A stretch of DNA of 38,143 bases from a virus. The stretch lies in IMG/VR virus record IMGVR_UViG_3300021197_000272, positions 1 through 38,143 of that record, one strand, 5' to 3'. The notes under the pieces are model-generated. The model was not told the origin of the DNA. It made no database searches and worked only from the letters and a program-made list of their open reading frames with translations. This document shows, piece by piece, positions 24,965 through 32,009 of this stretch (position 1 is the stretch's first letter; every line of letters starts with the position of its first letter). The translations under genes were made by a program, and so were the position numbers.

Positions 24965-25327
24965 ATGAAAACACAAGAAACCAAGAAACCAAAAGCAGTC
25001 TCGTTCAATTCACACGAGCTACCAACACCAACACCAACAACCGCCACAAGGAAACTAGGCTCCAACCGAGGCAAAACTCGCCTATGGTTAGAGGGTAACA
25101 TCCTAGAAAACCACGGCTGGACCACGGGTGACAAGTTCGACGTGGTTATGATCGACGGTGTGTTAAAGTATGTTAAGCATTCCAACGGAAAGCGAAAGGT
25201 AGCCGGGAAGCCCGGTCGTCCTATCATCGATACCAATACCGACAAGATTAGCCACACCTTGAACGCCAAGCCGGGGGCGGTTGTTAATGTTATAGTCACA
25301 AGCGAAGCAATCACTATCCAGAAATAG
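24965..25327 (+). CDS. SymE/AbrB-like beta-barrel protein
   Basis: 120 residues. After a basic, proline/threonine-rich N-terminus comes GKTRLWLEGNILENHGWTTG and DKFDVVMIDGVLKYV, which follows the SymE pattern (RLWL.G.WLE.AGFT.GD...V....G.L). A basic linker GKRKVAGKPGRPIID leads to a second short beta unit ending VNVIVTSEAITIQK. The SpoVT/AbrB-like fold is used by DNA-binding regulators and by SymE-type toxins. A transcriptional or host-directed role is inferred; the family match is from memory and moderate. Confidence 0.6.
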   Translation: MKTQETKKPKAVSFNSHELPTPTPTTATRKLGSNRGKTRLWLEGNILENHGWTTGDKFDVVMIDGVLKYVKHSNGKRKVAGKPGRPIIDTNTDKISHTLNAKPGAVVNVIVTSEAITIQK

Positions 25328-25331
25328 AGAG

Positions 25332-25505
25332 ATGATTGATCCACATTCTATGACTGGTCCTTTATGGCTCCTTCTCTTCCTTTTCATCTTCCTTCCTTTG
25401 AGCTTCTTCACGGTGGCATTCAACATGGAGCGAACACGGAGACGCTATGAACGCATGAGAGATCAAGCCGAAAGCAAAAGATCCCGCGAAGACTTCCGCC
25501 TTTAA
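25332..25505 (+). CDS. Small single-span membrane protein
   Basis: 57 residues from ATG 25332, 4 bases after the preceding stop. A hydrophobic helix (residues about 11-30, LWLLLFLFIFLPLSFFTVAF) is followed by a very basic cytoplasmic-type tail (NMERTRRRYERMRDQAESKR). The positive-inside rule predicts the tail in the cytoplasm. Early expression and form suggest a host-membrane effector such as a superinfection-exclusion or stress protein, but there is no specific evidence. Confidence 0.6.
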   Translation: MIDPHSMTGPLWLLLFLFIFLPLSFFTVAFNMERTRRRYERMRDQAESKRSREDFRL

Positions 25506-25530
25506 CAATAACAACAACAAATCAAAACTT

Positions 25531-25746
25531 ATGAAACAAACAATAATTGACCAAATCACTAGCGATATTGGCGGGCCTGATGCGGTTCTAGATTCCATTC
25601 AGACCGCCATGATGGAAAACATCGATGAAGGCTATTGCACCGAGTGTGCTTCGTTTTATGGTAACGTAGAACCGGACGCGCGTCGGTATGCTTGCCACGT
25701 GTGTAATAAAAAGGAAGTTTACTCATTAACCGAGATCTTTCTTTAA
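25531..25746 (+). CDS. Small zinc-ribbon protein
   Basis: 71 residues. Cys36-x2-Cys39 (EGYCTECASFYG) and Cys55-x2-Cys58 (YACHVCNKKEV) form a two-knuckle zinc-ribbon. The N-terminal half is a helix (TIIDQITSDIGGPDAVLDSI). Zinc ribbons of this size often bind nucleic acid or RNA polymerase; no family is recognised. It has the longest A/C-rich leader in the window (TTTAACAATAACAACAACAA). Confidence 0.7.
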   Translation: MKQTIIDQITSDIGGPDAVLDSIQTAMMENIDEGYCTECASFYGNVEPDARRYACHVCNKKEVYSLTEIFL

Positions 25747-25814
25747 TTCCAACCCAATTCCTCTCGATTCGTCGCGGGGAGTTGTATGGAGTCAATGAAA
25801 CCTCCGCTTATATT

Positions 25815-26036
25815 ATGAAAAAAACAACCCAAACGAAACCAAGGGAAACAACCTTGATAGTTAATGAAATAGACAAGGTCTTTCCAAAAGATGGAAAACA
25901 ACCTTATGCGCTAGGGTGTCACGCTATCGACATTGAAACAGGGGAACAAGTGAACGCTTTAATTAGCTTTGACTTCTCCGAATTGTTATTCGTCGTATCG
26001 ACGGGAAAAACCCTAAACGAAACCTTGAACGCATGA
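25815..26036 (+). CDS. Hypothetical early protein preceding the GP88-like gene
   Basis: 73 residues from ATG 25815 (a TTG at 25782 is in frame upstream, but ATG AAA AAA ACA is preferred). A beta-rich sequence with ETTLIVNEIDKVFPKDGKQP and YALGCHAIDIETGEQVNALI resembles a small OB- or cold-shock-like layout, though not enough to name it. It overlaps the next gene by ATGA, so the two are translationally coupled and may act together. Confidence 0.65.
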   Translation: MKKTTQTKPRETTLIVNEIDKVFPKDGKQPYALGCHAIDIETGEQVNALISFDFSELLFVVSTGKTLNETLNA

Positions 26037-26722
26037 AACTTCTCAACAGCGGAAACGCAAAAACGATTAAAGGTGAGAAACTAGGCTTTAAAACCTACGG
26101 GGTCCATCTGTCACCCTTTAACAAATCAGGATTTCAAGTCTGCAAATGGGCATCAAAAGGTTGTGCAAGAGCTTGTCTTGATACTGCGGGAAGGGGTGTT
26201 ATGTCCAACGTGCAAAGATCAAGGATTAACAAAACCAAATTCCTGTTTGAAGATCGAAACGGTTTCTTAGATCAACTACGCGCCGAAATAAAAAGCGCCA
26301 TCCGATCCAGCGAAAAGAAAGGCTTGGTCCCTTGTTTCCGTCTTAATCTCACTTCGGATTTTAAATGGGAGGAAACTGGAATATTCGAGGAATTCCCGGA
26401 GGTCCAATTTTACGATTACACCAAAGGTAAAAACCGCATGATTGAATATTTAGAAGGAAACCTTCCTCCCAACTATCATTTGACCTATTCCCGCAGTGAA
26501 AAGAAAGGTGACGACATTCACTCAAAAGCTTTCCTAAAATCCGAGGGCAATGTTGCGGTTGTCTTCCGTGGAAAGCTTCCTAAGAAGTGGAACGGTTTTG
26601 ATGTTATCGATGGAGACGAAAGCGATCTAAGGTTTTTAGATGCGACTGGAAAGGTTATTGGATTAGTTGAAAAGGGATTGGCCAAGAAAGACGAAACTGG
26701 ATTTGTAGTGGAAGCATTATGA
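26033..26722 (+). CDS. GP88-like (DUF7227-like) cysteine-motif protein
   Basis: 229 residues. The N-terminal LLNSGNAKTIKGEKLGFKTY, HLSPFNKSGFQVCKWASKGC and ARACLDTAGRGVMSNVQRSR give Cys37, Cys44 and Cys48 in the arrangement C-x6-C-x3-C followed by N..R..K, as I recall for the 'gene product 88' group of phage and plasmid proteins. A later FYDYTKGKNRMIEYL and YHLTYSRSEKKGDD may form a barrel-like active site. Biochemical function is unknown to me; the three cysteines suggest a metal or Fe-S site. Both ends couple to neighbours through ATGA overlaps. Confidence 0.65.
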   Translation: MKLLNSGNAKTIKGEKLGFKTYGVHLSPFNKSGFQVCKWASKGCARACLDTAGRGVMSNVQRSRINKTKFLFEDRNGFLDQLRAEIKSAIRSSEKKGLVPCFRLNLTSDFKWEETGIFEEFPEVQFYDYTKGKNRMIEYLEGNLPPNYHLTYSRSEKKGDDIHSKAFLKSEGNVAVVFRGKLPKKWNGFDVIDGDESDLRFLDATGKVIGLVEKGLAKKDETGFVVEAL

Positions 26723-26805
26723 ACAAATTCGAAGAAATACTATGGCTTTTATTCTCTCTCCTTTCCGCCTACTTAGCTTGGGAACTATTCCGAGGGGGTA
26801 ACTAG
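26719..26805 (+). CDS. Very small membrane peptide
   Basis: 28 residues, NKFEEILWLLFSLLSAYLAW plus ELFRGGN, one transmembrane helix. It overlaps the previous stop by ATGA, which supports translation, and is followed directly by a terminator. Function unknown. Confidence 0.45.
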   Translation: MNKFEEILWLLFSLLSAYLAWELFRGGN

Positions 26806-26833
26806 CACCACCACACACAAAACACCACCACAA

Positions 26834-26868
26834 GAGCAGCCTAGGGGAAACCTTGGGCTGCTTTTTTG
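26834..26868 (+). terminator. Rho-independent terminator ending the first early block
   Basis: AGCAGCCTAGG and CCTTGGGCTGCT (26851-26862) form a stem with one bulge and a short GGAAA-type loop, followed by TTTTTT. It separates the early gene block from the integrase region and would let the two be controlled separately, much as the T7 early terminator limits host polymerase. Confidence 0.85.
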
Positions 26869-26900
26869 TTGCCATCACACCCCTAAAACCTGGAAATCCT

Positions 26901-27424
26901 ATCGTTGGGGCAAAAAACATCTTTACACGATGAAAGTTTTCGGCTAATCGTTGTGCATGGCTACAAAAACAATAGAAGAGCTGTTCGAAATTACCTTTGT
27001 GAATCGTTGGGCCGAAAAAGCCCGAGCTGAGGTAGAGCAACGTAACATTTCCTTTTGGTTAAAGAACCTACCGAAGACCACCAGGGGCTTATCGTTGGGC
27101 GTAATCGACAAGATCATATTGTCAGAGGTAAAGAAGGGTAACAAACCTTCAACCATTAACAGTAAACTACAGACCTTGAAGACCACCCTGGATTTCACAA
27201 GGGAACGCGGGATGCATGACGTTGGGTTCAAAGTCCCACGGTTAAAGCAACCAAGCGATGCCCGTATGTCGTTCTTTAGCGAGGAGGACCAAGAGGCCAT
27301 CGAGGCTTTGATTGATGACAAGGGCTTTCGGTTGTTCTTTCGTTGGTCTATTGCGACAGGTCTTCGTCCATCGGAATCGTTGGGCCTAAAGTCCTCCATG
27401 ATTCGCCGTGACCCTATCGTTGGG
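26901..27424 (+). repeat. Five copies of the 9-mer ATCGTTGGG across the integrase locus
   Basis: Exact copies lie at 26901, 27003, 27091, 27376 and 27416, all on the + strand. A near copy ATCGTTGTG is at 26947, and CGTTGGG recurs at 27220. The first copy is non-coding; the other four are read in three different frames (CGT TGG, TCG TTG, ATC GTT), so protein coding does not explain them. Possible integrase arm sites or another DNA-level signal. Confidence 0.7.
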
Positions 27425-27766
27425 CCGGTGATTGATATTGTTAAAACAAAGAACGGGGAGCCAAGGACCATACCGCTCACCCGGAAAGCCTTGGAGGCGC
27501 TCGAAACTGTCGGGGAGTGGAAGCGTTACACCAGCTACCGAATCACCCGAGAGTGGGCAAGGTTGCGTCGAAAAGACCCGGAAGCTTTGAAGGATTTTGT
27601 GTTTTATACGTGCCGACACACGTGTGCCACTCGACTACTGTCCAAGGGTGTTAACATCAAGGTGGTCCAGAGTTGGATGGGACACAAAGACATCAACATG
27701 ACATTGAGATACGCAAAGCTCGTGCCGAGTGACCTTGCAGCAGCCCGTGACATCCTAGAAAAATGA
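26957..27766 (+). CDS. int: Tyrosine recombinase / integrase
   Basis: 269 residues from ATG 26957 (a TTG 6 bases upstream is an alternative). It has an N-terminal SAM-like core-binding domain (about residues 1-95) and a C-terminal catalytic domain. Arg137 is in ATGLRPSESLGLK, the beta-hairpin is KTKNGEPRTIPLT, Arg220 is in YTCRHTCATRLLSKG, His243 is in WMGHKDINMTLRY and the nucleophile is Tyr252. The usual first His of H-x-x-R is Tyr217. It would integrate phage DNA at a host att site. It lies upstream of RNA polymerase as in integrase-bearing marine T7-like phages. The recurring ATCGTTGGG sites surround and lie within it. Confidence 0.93.
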   Translation: MATKTIEELFEITFVNRWAEKARAEVEQRNISFWLKNLPKTTRGLSLGVIDKIILSEVKKGNKPSTINSKLQTLKTTLDFTRERGMHDVGFKVPRLKQPSDARMSFFSEEDQEAIEALIDDKGFRLFFRWSIATGLRPSESLGLKSSMIRRDPIVGPVIDIVKTKNGEPRTIPLTRKALEALETVGEWKRYTSYRITREWARLRRKDPEALKDFVFYTCRHTCATRLLSKGVNIKVVQSWMGHKDINMTLRYAKLVPSDLAAARDILEK

Positions 27767-28071
27767 AGCACTTATTATTCATTACCGAGACGTTTCGTCG
27801 CGCCGGAATCAACACCATGTATCGAGCGACTCTTTGCGTGGCCGTTGGGGCTAAACCAGGCATAAGCATTATTACCCTTGCTTCTCTTCTTGAGACAACA
27901 CCGGAAGCGATCAGGGTGGCCATGCGTGGTCTTGTCTCCGATCATTTGGTTACCGTTACCAAGGTGTTGGATAAAACCAACAGATCGAAGGAGACTCGGG
28001 TCTATCCGACGCCTCGCTTGAAGGATGTTATTTCGGCTCTTACACCTCAAAACAAAAAAACAAAACCATGA
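27763..28071 (+). CDS. Winged helix-turn-helix regulator
   Basis: 102 residues, overlapping the integrase stop (ATGA). SIITLASLLETTPEAIRVAM forms a helix-turn-helix and RGLVSDHLVTVTKVLDKTNR the wing strand, like MarR/ArsR-type domains that read a following wing before a basic end. Being coupled to the integrase it may be the excisionase-like or lysogeny regulator, but direct evidence is only the fold. Confidence 0.7.
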   Translation: MKHLLFITETFRRAGINTMYRATLCVAVGAKPGISIITLASLLETTPEAIRVAMRGLVSDHLVTVTKVLDKTNRSKETRVYPTPRLKDVISALTPQNKKTKP

Positions 28072-28385
28072 GACAAATAAATCCAATAGCCAAAGCTTGG
28101 GCGAACGTAGAGAAATCTCAGCACAAGCATGAACTGTATAAAGCCTATCGGAGGCGTCGTGAGAAACCAGCAAGGGAGTATCTTGATGGGACACATTTGT
28201 TTGAGCGTTCCTTTTCGGATGTCAAAACAGGTGAAACTAAGATCATGGGTGGACGCGAAGCCAAGGAGTTGAATGCATTTCTGTTCCAAGAGTACATTAA
28301 ACTTTGTGATGCTAACAATGAAAACAGATCATTAGAGCGTTGGAAAGTAATTAAAAGATTTTACCAGTCAGAAAAAACATTATGA
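28068..28385 (+). CDS. Hypothetical basic protein
   Basis: 105 residues, basic and helical (AWANVEKSQHKHELYKAYRR; EKPAREYLDGTHLFERSFSD), not recognised. It overlaps the preceding gene by 4 bases and the following one by ATGA, forming a tight chain integrase - wHTH - this - small basic protein that ends before RNA polymerase. Confidence 0.6.
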   Translation: MRQINPIAKAWANVEKSQHKHELYKAYRRRREKPAREYLDGTHLFERSFSDVKTGETKIMGGREAKELNAFLFQEYIKLCDANNENRSLERWKVIKRFYQSEKTL

Positions 28386-28546
28386 GAATAGAGCGCAAAT
28401 ACCTAAGTCACCGGGACCAAATAAAAGTGCAAATACTTGAAGATGAATGCTTGATGTTATCCCAGCGCATTGCTAGGATCGTCAAGAAGCGAGATCGCTT
28501 GATGCGGAAACGCGACAAGATTCTTGATAAGGGACTAGAATCGTAG
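28382..28546 (+). CDS. Small basic coiled-coil protein
   Basis: 54 residues, MRIERKYLSHRDQIKVQILE then a helix with heptad-like spacing and many Arg/Lys (RIARIVKKRDRLMRKRDKIL). It probably dimerises through a short coiled coil and binds nucleic acid or protein. It begins in an ATGA overlap and is the last gene of the integrase operon. Confidence 0.55.
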   Translation: MRIERKYLSHRDQIKVQILEDECLMLSQRIARIVKKRDRLMRKRDKILDKGLES

Positions 28547-28609
28547 GGAGAACCTCGGGCGCGGTTGCTTGTTTACCGTCATTGAACACCCTTATCAACT
28601 CCTTCACAT

Positions 28610-31003
28610 ATGGAACAAAACGAACTCAACCAAGAGATGTTAGATCTCGGGGTCCAACGGTACAGAAAGAACCGGACGACCAACAAAGGATCACTTACCA
28701 ACGCCGGAAGACGCATAATGCGTGAAGGTGTGGAGCCAGTTACGTTGGGCCTAGTTGAGTTGCTTCCGACAATAGATAAAATTAAAAACAAGTCACAGTG
28801 GCAACGCTGTTTAGTGGATGTTAAAGACTTTCGCCCGATAGCACTGATAGCCGTAAAGGCTACCTTAGATGTCCTCGACGAGCCTCGTTCCTATGCTAGT
28901 GTGTGTTTTCGCTTAGGACGGGCCGTCGAGGACCAACTACTTTCCGACAACTTCATACGTAACCACGAGTTCGGGTCGAGATTGGTTAAGCGTATGCAAG
29001 ACTTAGCGAGCCGGGGACCAGCAACCCAAAGCGCCTACCTCCACAAGACCGCCCGGAGTGAGGACATGGAGTGGACCGATTGGACCCGCCGGGATCGCAT
29101 CTCGTGTGGCTCCATGTTGCTTGAGATTGTCCATGATCGCACTGGTCTTATTAAGTTTACTGACAAGGTCCAACGCCAACGCCGCCACTACAAGCCGATG
29201 CGGATGGTGGAGATCTCTGATGTTACTAGAGAGTGGATCAACGAATACGACACCTACCGCGAGTTATTGTTACCGTTCTGGTTACCGATGGTGGAAAGCC
29301 CGGAGCCGTGGCACAAGGTGTTTGGTGGAGGCTATGGTATCAACAAGGACCAAGGGCTACCTGTTCTTCCGTTCATCCGATGCTCTGATCGTAATGTCCT
29401 AAGGATGGCACCTGACATGCCCCAGGTTTACAACGCGGTCAACCTCATCCAAGAGACACCCTATGCCATTAACAACCGAGTCCTTGAGATGCTTGAGTGG
29501 GCGTGGGAGAAAGATTTACAGATTGGGTTACCACCTAGGAACGACCTAGAGCTACCTGAGTGGCCCGGTGATCACATGTCGCTGGAGGAAACACGCAACT
29601 GGAGGGACGACAAGCGGGAACGCGCAGCCTATAACACCTCGTTGGGTTCACAGCGCATCCTCATCTCCAAGATCTTGATGTTATCGCGGAAGTTTCGCAA
29701 CGAGCGTATGTTCATGCCGTCATCGTGTGACTTTAGGGGTCGAGTCTATCAGGTGCCAAGCTACCTTAACTACCAAGGCCCGGATCACTGTCGAGGATTG
29801 TTACAGTTTCACCGAGGTAACCCGATAAAGTCCGACGACGACCTAAGATGGCTTGGGATACACGGGGCTAACTGTTTCGGTAACGACAAGTGTGACTTTG
29901 AGACACGCCTAAAGTGGGCCGATGGGTTCACACGGGATGCGATACGAATTGCTAACGACCCTAAGTCCAACCGAGAGTGGGCCGATGCGGATGAACCGTG
30001 GCAAGCGTTGGCGTGGTGCTTTGAGTGGGCCGAGTATCACACGAAACGGTCGAAAAATTTTAGGACGTTCCTGCCTTGTGCGATGGACGCAACCAACAGT
30101 GGCCTTCAGCTTCTGTCATTGTTAAGTAGGGACGAGGAAGGATGCTTTGCAACTAACGTCTCACCTACCGAAACACCTCAAGACATCTATAGGTTGGTCG
30201 CGGATCACACGTTGGGTAAGCTCAAGCAAGATGCAGCCAAGGGTAGGGACTACGCACGGCTTTGGGTTGAGTTTGGGATCGATAGAAAGACCTGCAAAAG
30301 ACCGTGCATGACGGTTTCTTACGGCTTAACTCCTTACTCCAACAGGGATTACGTCGCTGACTGGTATGACACCACCCGAAGAGAGCGTGGGATTGACTGT
30401 GTGTTCGGTCGTAGTCACATGTATCCAGCCATCAAGTATCTAGGTGACACCCTGTGGGACAGTATCCAAGATTTGTTAACCAAACCTAAGCAAGTGATGA
30501 ACTGGTTCCAAGATGTCTCCCGGCTGATGACACGACAGGAGCTACCACTCACTTGGACAACACCTAGTGGGTTCCGGGTCAGTCAAGACTACCGCAAACA
30601 AGTGAGTCGAAAGGTAAGCACTTGGTTGAACGGATCGTTAACATCGGTGCGCTTCAAGGATGCTACGGACGACCTCGACCCAAGACGACAGAGCAATGGT
30701 GTAGCCCCTAATGTTGTGCATTCCTTGGATGCGGCTGGCTTGGTCCTGAGTGTTAACGAAAGTTGGAAGCGTGGCTTGTATGATTTCGCCATGATCCACG
30801 ACAGCTTTGCCACACACAGTAACAACTGCGAGACACTTGCGTCATCACTCCGGGACAGCTTCAGCGAGATGTTTACAAAAGATATTCTTGCAGACCTAGC
30901 CGAAGCGTGGCAGAACGAATCTTACGAGGAGCTACCAAGCCTTCCCGACTACGGAACCTTTGATGTTAACACATTACGCGACTCTAAATACTTTTTCAGT
31001 TAA
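28610..31003 (+). CDS. Single-subunit DNA-dependent RNA polymerase, T7-type
   Basis: 797 residues (T7 gp1 is 883). Conserved sites: CDFRGRVYQVPSYLNYQGPD (DxxGR motif, Asp374); MDATNSGLQLLSLLSRDE with catalytic Asp493; RKTCKRPCMTVSYGL with Lys563 and Tyr571, spaced as T7 Lys631/Tyr639; HDSF with His730-Asp731, matching T7 His811/Asp812; C-terminus LRDSKYFFS. The promoter-recognition region lies around TTPSGFRVSQDYRKQVSRKV. It would transcribe the middle and late genes. Its own leader is not T7-like, and I could not derive a phage promoter consensus, so its target sites are still open. Confidence 0.97.
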   Translation: MEQNELNQEMLDLGVQRYRKNRTTNKGSLTNAGRRIMREGVEPVTLGLVELLPTIDKIKNKSQWQRCLVDVKDFRPIALIAVKATLDVLDEPRSYASVCFRLGRAVEDQLLSDNFIRNHEFGSRLVKRMQDLASRGPATQSAYLHKTARSEDMEWTDWTRRDRISCGSMLLEIVHDRTGLIKFTDKVQRQRRHYKPMRMVEISDVTREWINEYDTYRELLLPFWLPMVESPEPWHKVFGGGYGINKDQGLPVLPFIRCSDRNVLRMAPDMPQVYNAVNLIQETPYAINNRVLEMLEWAWEKDLQIGLPPRNDLELPEWPGDHMSLEETRNWRDDKRERAAYNTSLGSQRILISKILMLSRKFRNERMFMPSSCDFRGRVYQVPSYLNYQGPDHCRGLLQFHRGNPIKSDDDLRWLGIHGANCFGNDKCDFETRLKWADGFTRDAIRIANDPKSNREWADADEPWQALAWCFEWAEYHTKRSKNFRTFLPCAMDATNSGLQLLSLLSRDEEGCFATNVSPTETPQDIYRLVADHTLGKLKQDAAKGRDYARLWVEFGIDRKTCKRPCMTVSYGLTPYSNRDYVADWYDTTRRERGIDCVFGRSHMYPAIKYLGDTLWDSIQDLLTKPKQVMNWFQDVSRLMTRQELPLTWTTPSGFRVSQDYRKQVSRKVSTWLNGSLTSVRFKDATDDLDPRRQSNGVAPNVVHSLDAAGLVLSVNESWKRGLYDFAMIHDSFATHSNNCETLASSLRDSFSEMFTKDILADLAEAWQNESYEELPSLPDYGTFDVNTLRDSKYFFS

Positions 31004-31056
31004 AGGTAAAACACTGAGAAAAACAAAGAAACCAAAAAACCTAAACAATAAAAATA
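31004..31056 (+). promoter_or_regulatory. A-rich leader of the SSB gene
   Basis: 53 bases between RNA polymerase and SSB consist mostly of A runs (GAGAAAAACAAAGAAACCAA, then AAAATAATG). There is no Shine-Dalgarno and almost no secondary structure. This suits high-level, S1-type translation initiation of an abundant protein. A phage promoter could also lie here, but no consensus was found. Confidence 0.4.
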
Positions 31057-31650
31057 ATGAAACTACTGACAACGCCTATTGGCACCGCCCTTTATCCAAA
31101 GCTGGTTAAACCTGACACTAAGTTTGATGAGGTTGGATCTTATTCGTGCAAGCTGATCCTTTCTAAGGACGATTTTGAAACGGTCTCGGCGCAAATCAAT
31201 CCTTGGTTTGACCAAGAATACGAGCGATTCGTAAGGGAAAGCCGCCAGACAAGCCTTAAACGCCGTGAAAAGCTCCCTTTGCGTATTAATGAGGACAATG
31301 AGTGTGAGTTATTTTCTAAACAAATAGCTCAGAAAAACGTGGCAGGAAAACTTATAACCTTCCAAATAGCACTTTTTGATTCAACTGGAAAAAAAATTAA
31401 CGACGATCTTAATATCGGATCAGGCTCTAAGGTTCGGCTTTCAGTAGAACCCTTTGCGTGGCATGTTCCAGCACAAGGCGTTGGTTATACCTTAAGACTC
31501 AAAGCCGCACAGATTATAGATCTTAAGGAGTACACGCCTAAAAGCGATGCCTTTTCTTTTGATGCCCACGAAGGCGGCTTCGTGTCCGAGGATCTTGGCG
31601 ACGCATTTGAAAACGATAGCACGGATAAGGATGCCTCGATTCCGTTCTAA
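31057..31650 (+). CDS. Single-stranded DNA-binding protein, T7 gp2.5-like position
   Basis: 197 residues (T7 gp2.5 is 232). An OB-fold-like domain begins KLLTTPIGTALYPKLVKPDT and is followed by an acidic C-terminal tail ending DKDASIPF, the negatively charged, Phe-terminated tail by which SSBs bind polymerase and helicase. The leader is a long A-rich run (31004-31056). The end of the gene overlaps endonuclease I by 20 bases, so the acidic tail and the nuclease N-terminus share DNA. Confidence 0.88.
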   Translation: MKLLTTPIGTALYPKLVKPDTKFDEVGSYSCKLILSKDDFETVSAQINPWFDQEYERFVRESRQTSLKRREKLPLRINEDNECELFSKQIAQKNVAGKLITFQIALFDSTGKKINDDLNIGSGSKVRLSVEPFAWHVPAQGVGYTLRLKAAQIIDLKEYTPKSDAFSFDAHEGGFVSEDLGDAFENDSTDKDASIPF

Positions 31651-31990
31651 ATTTGAACAAAGGCTGGCTCTTGCGATGCAACGTGCGGGAGTCAGCTTTA
31701 CATATGAGTCCCAACGGATCAAGTATGTTAAGAACCACCACTATACCCCGGACTTCGTCTTGGATAATGGTGTTATCCTTGAGGCTAAAGGTCGCTTCAT
31801 GTCGTCAGACAGGGCAAAGCATTTGTTAATTCAAAGGCAGTACGCAGATAACCCTCTGGATATTCGCTTCGTTTTTATGCGAGCAAGTAACACTCTCAAC
31901 AAAAGGAGCAAGACAACCTATGGAGACTGGTGTGACAAGCACGGGTTTCTTTGGTGCGAGAAGTCCATACCTCGGTCGTGGTTCGACTAA
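31631..31990 (+). CDS. Endonuclease I (Holliday junction resolvase), T7 gp3-like
   Basis: 119 residues from ATG 31631 (T7 gp3 is 149). FRSKFEQRLALAMQRAGVSF, YTPDFVLDNGVILEAKGRF, KHLLIQRQYADNPLDIRFVF and YGDWCDKHGFLW match the T7 nuclease core. Catalytic residues are Glu9, Asp41, Glu51 and Lys53. It resolves branched DNA and degrades host DNA to feed replication. The open frame extends upstream inside the SSB gene, but homology starts at this ATG, so the start is well supported. Confidence 0.95.
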   Translation: MPRFRSKFEQRLALAMQRAGVSFTYESQRIKYVKNHHYTPDFVLDNGVILEAKGRFMSSDRAKHLLIQRQYADNPLDIRFVFMRASNTLNKRSKTTYGDWCDKHGFLWCEKSIPRSWFD

Positions 31991-32009
31991 TGTAAAAAAG
32001 AAAAACAAG

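Noticed and set aside
24937-25344. Minus-strand frame of 135 codons over the SymE-like gene
   Set aside because: Antisense shadow with no start context and no recognisable protein; the + frame fits the operon.
26944-27480. Minus-strand frame of 178 codons opposite the integrase
   Set aside because: The + strand holds an integrase with all catalytic motifs; no independent evidence for the antisense frame.
28547-28609. Possible terminator hairpin AACC...GGTT before RNA polymerase
   Set aside because: Only a 4-bp stem and no T-run.
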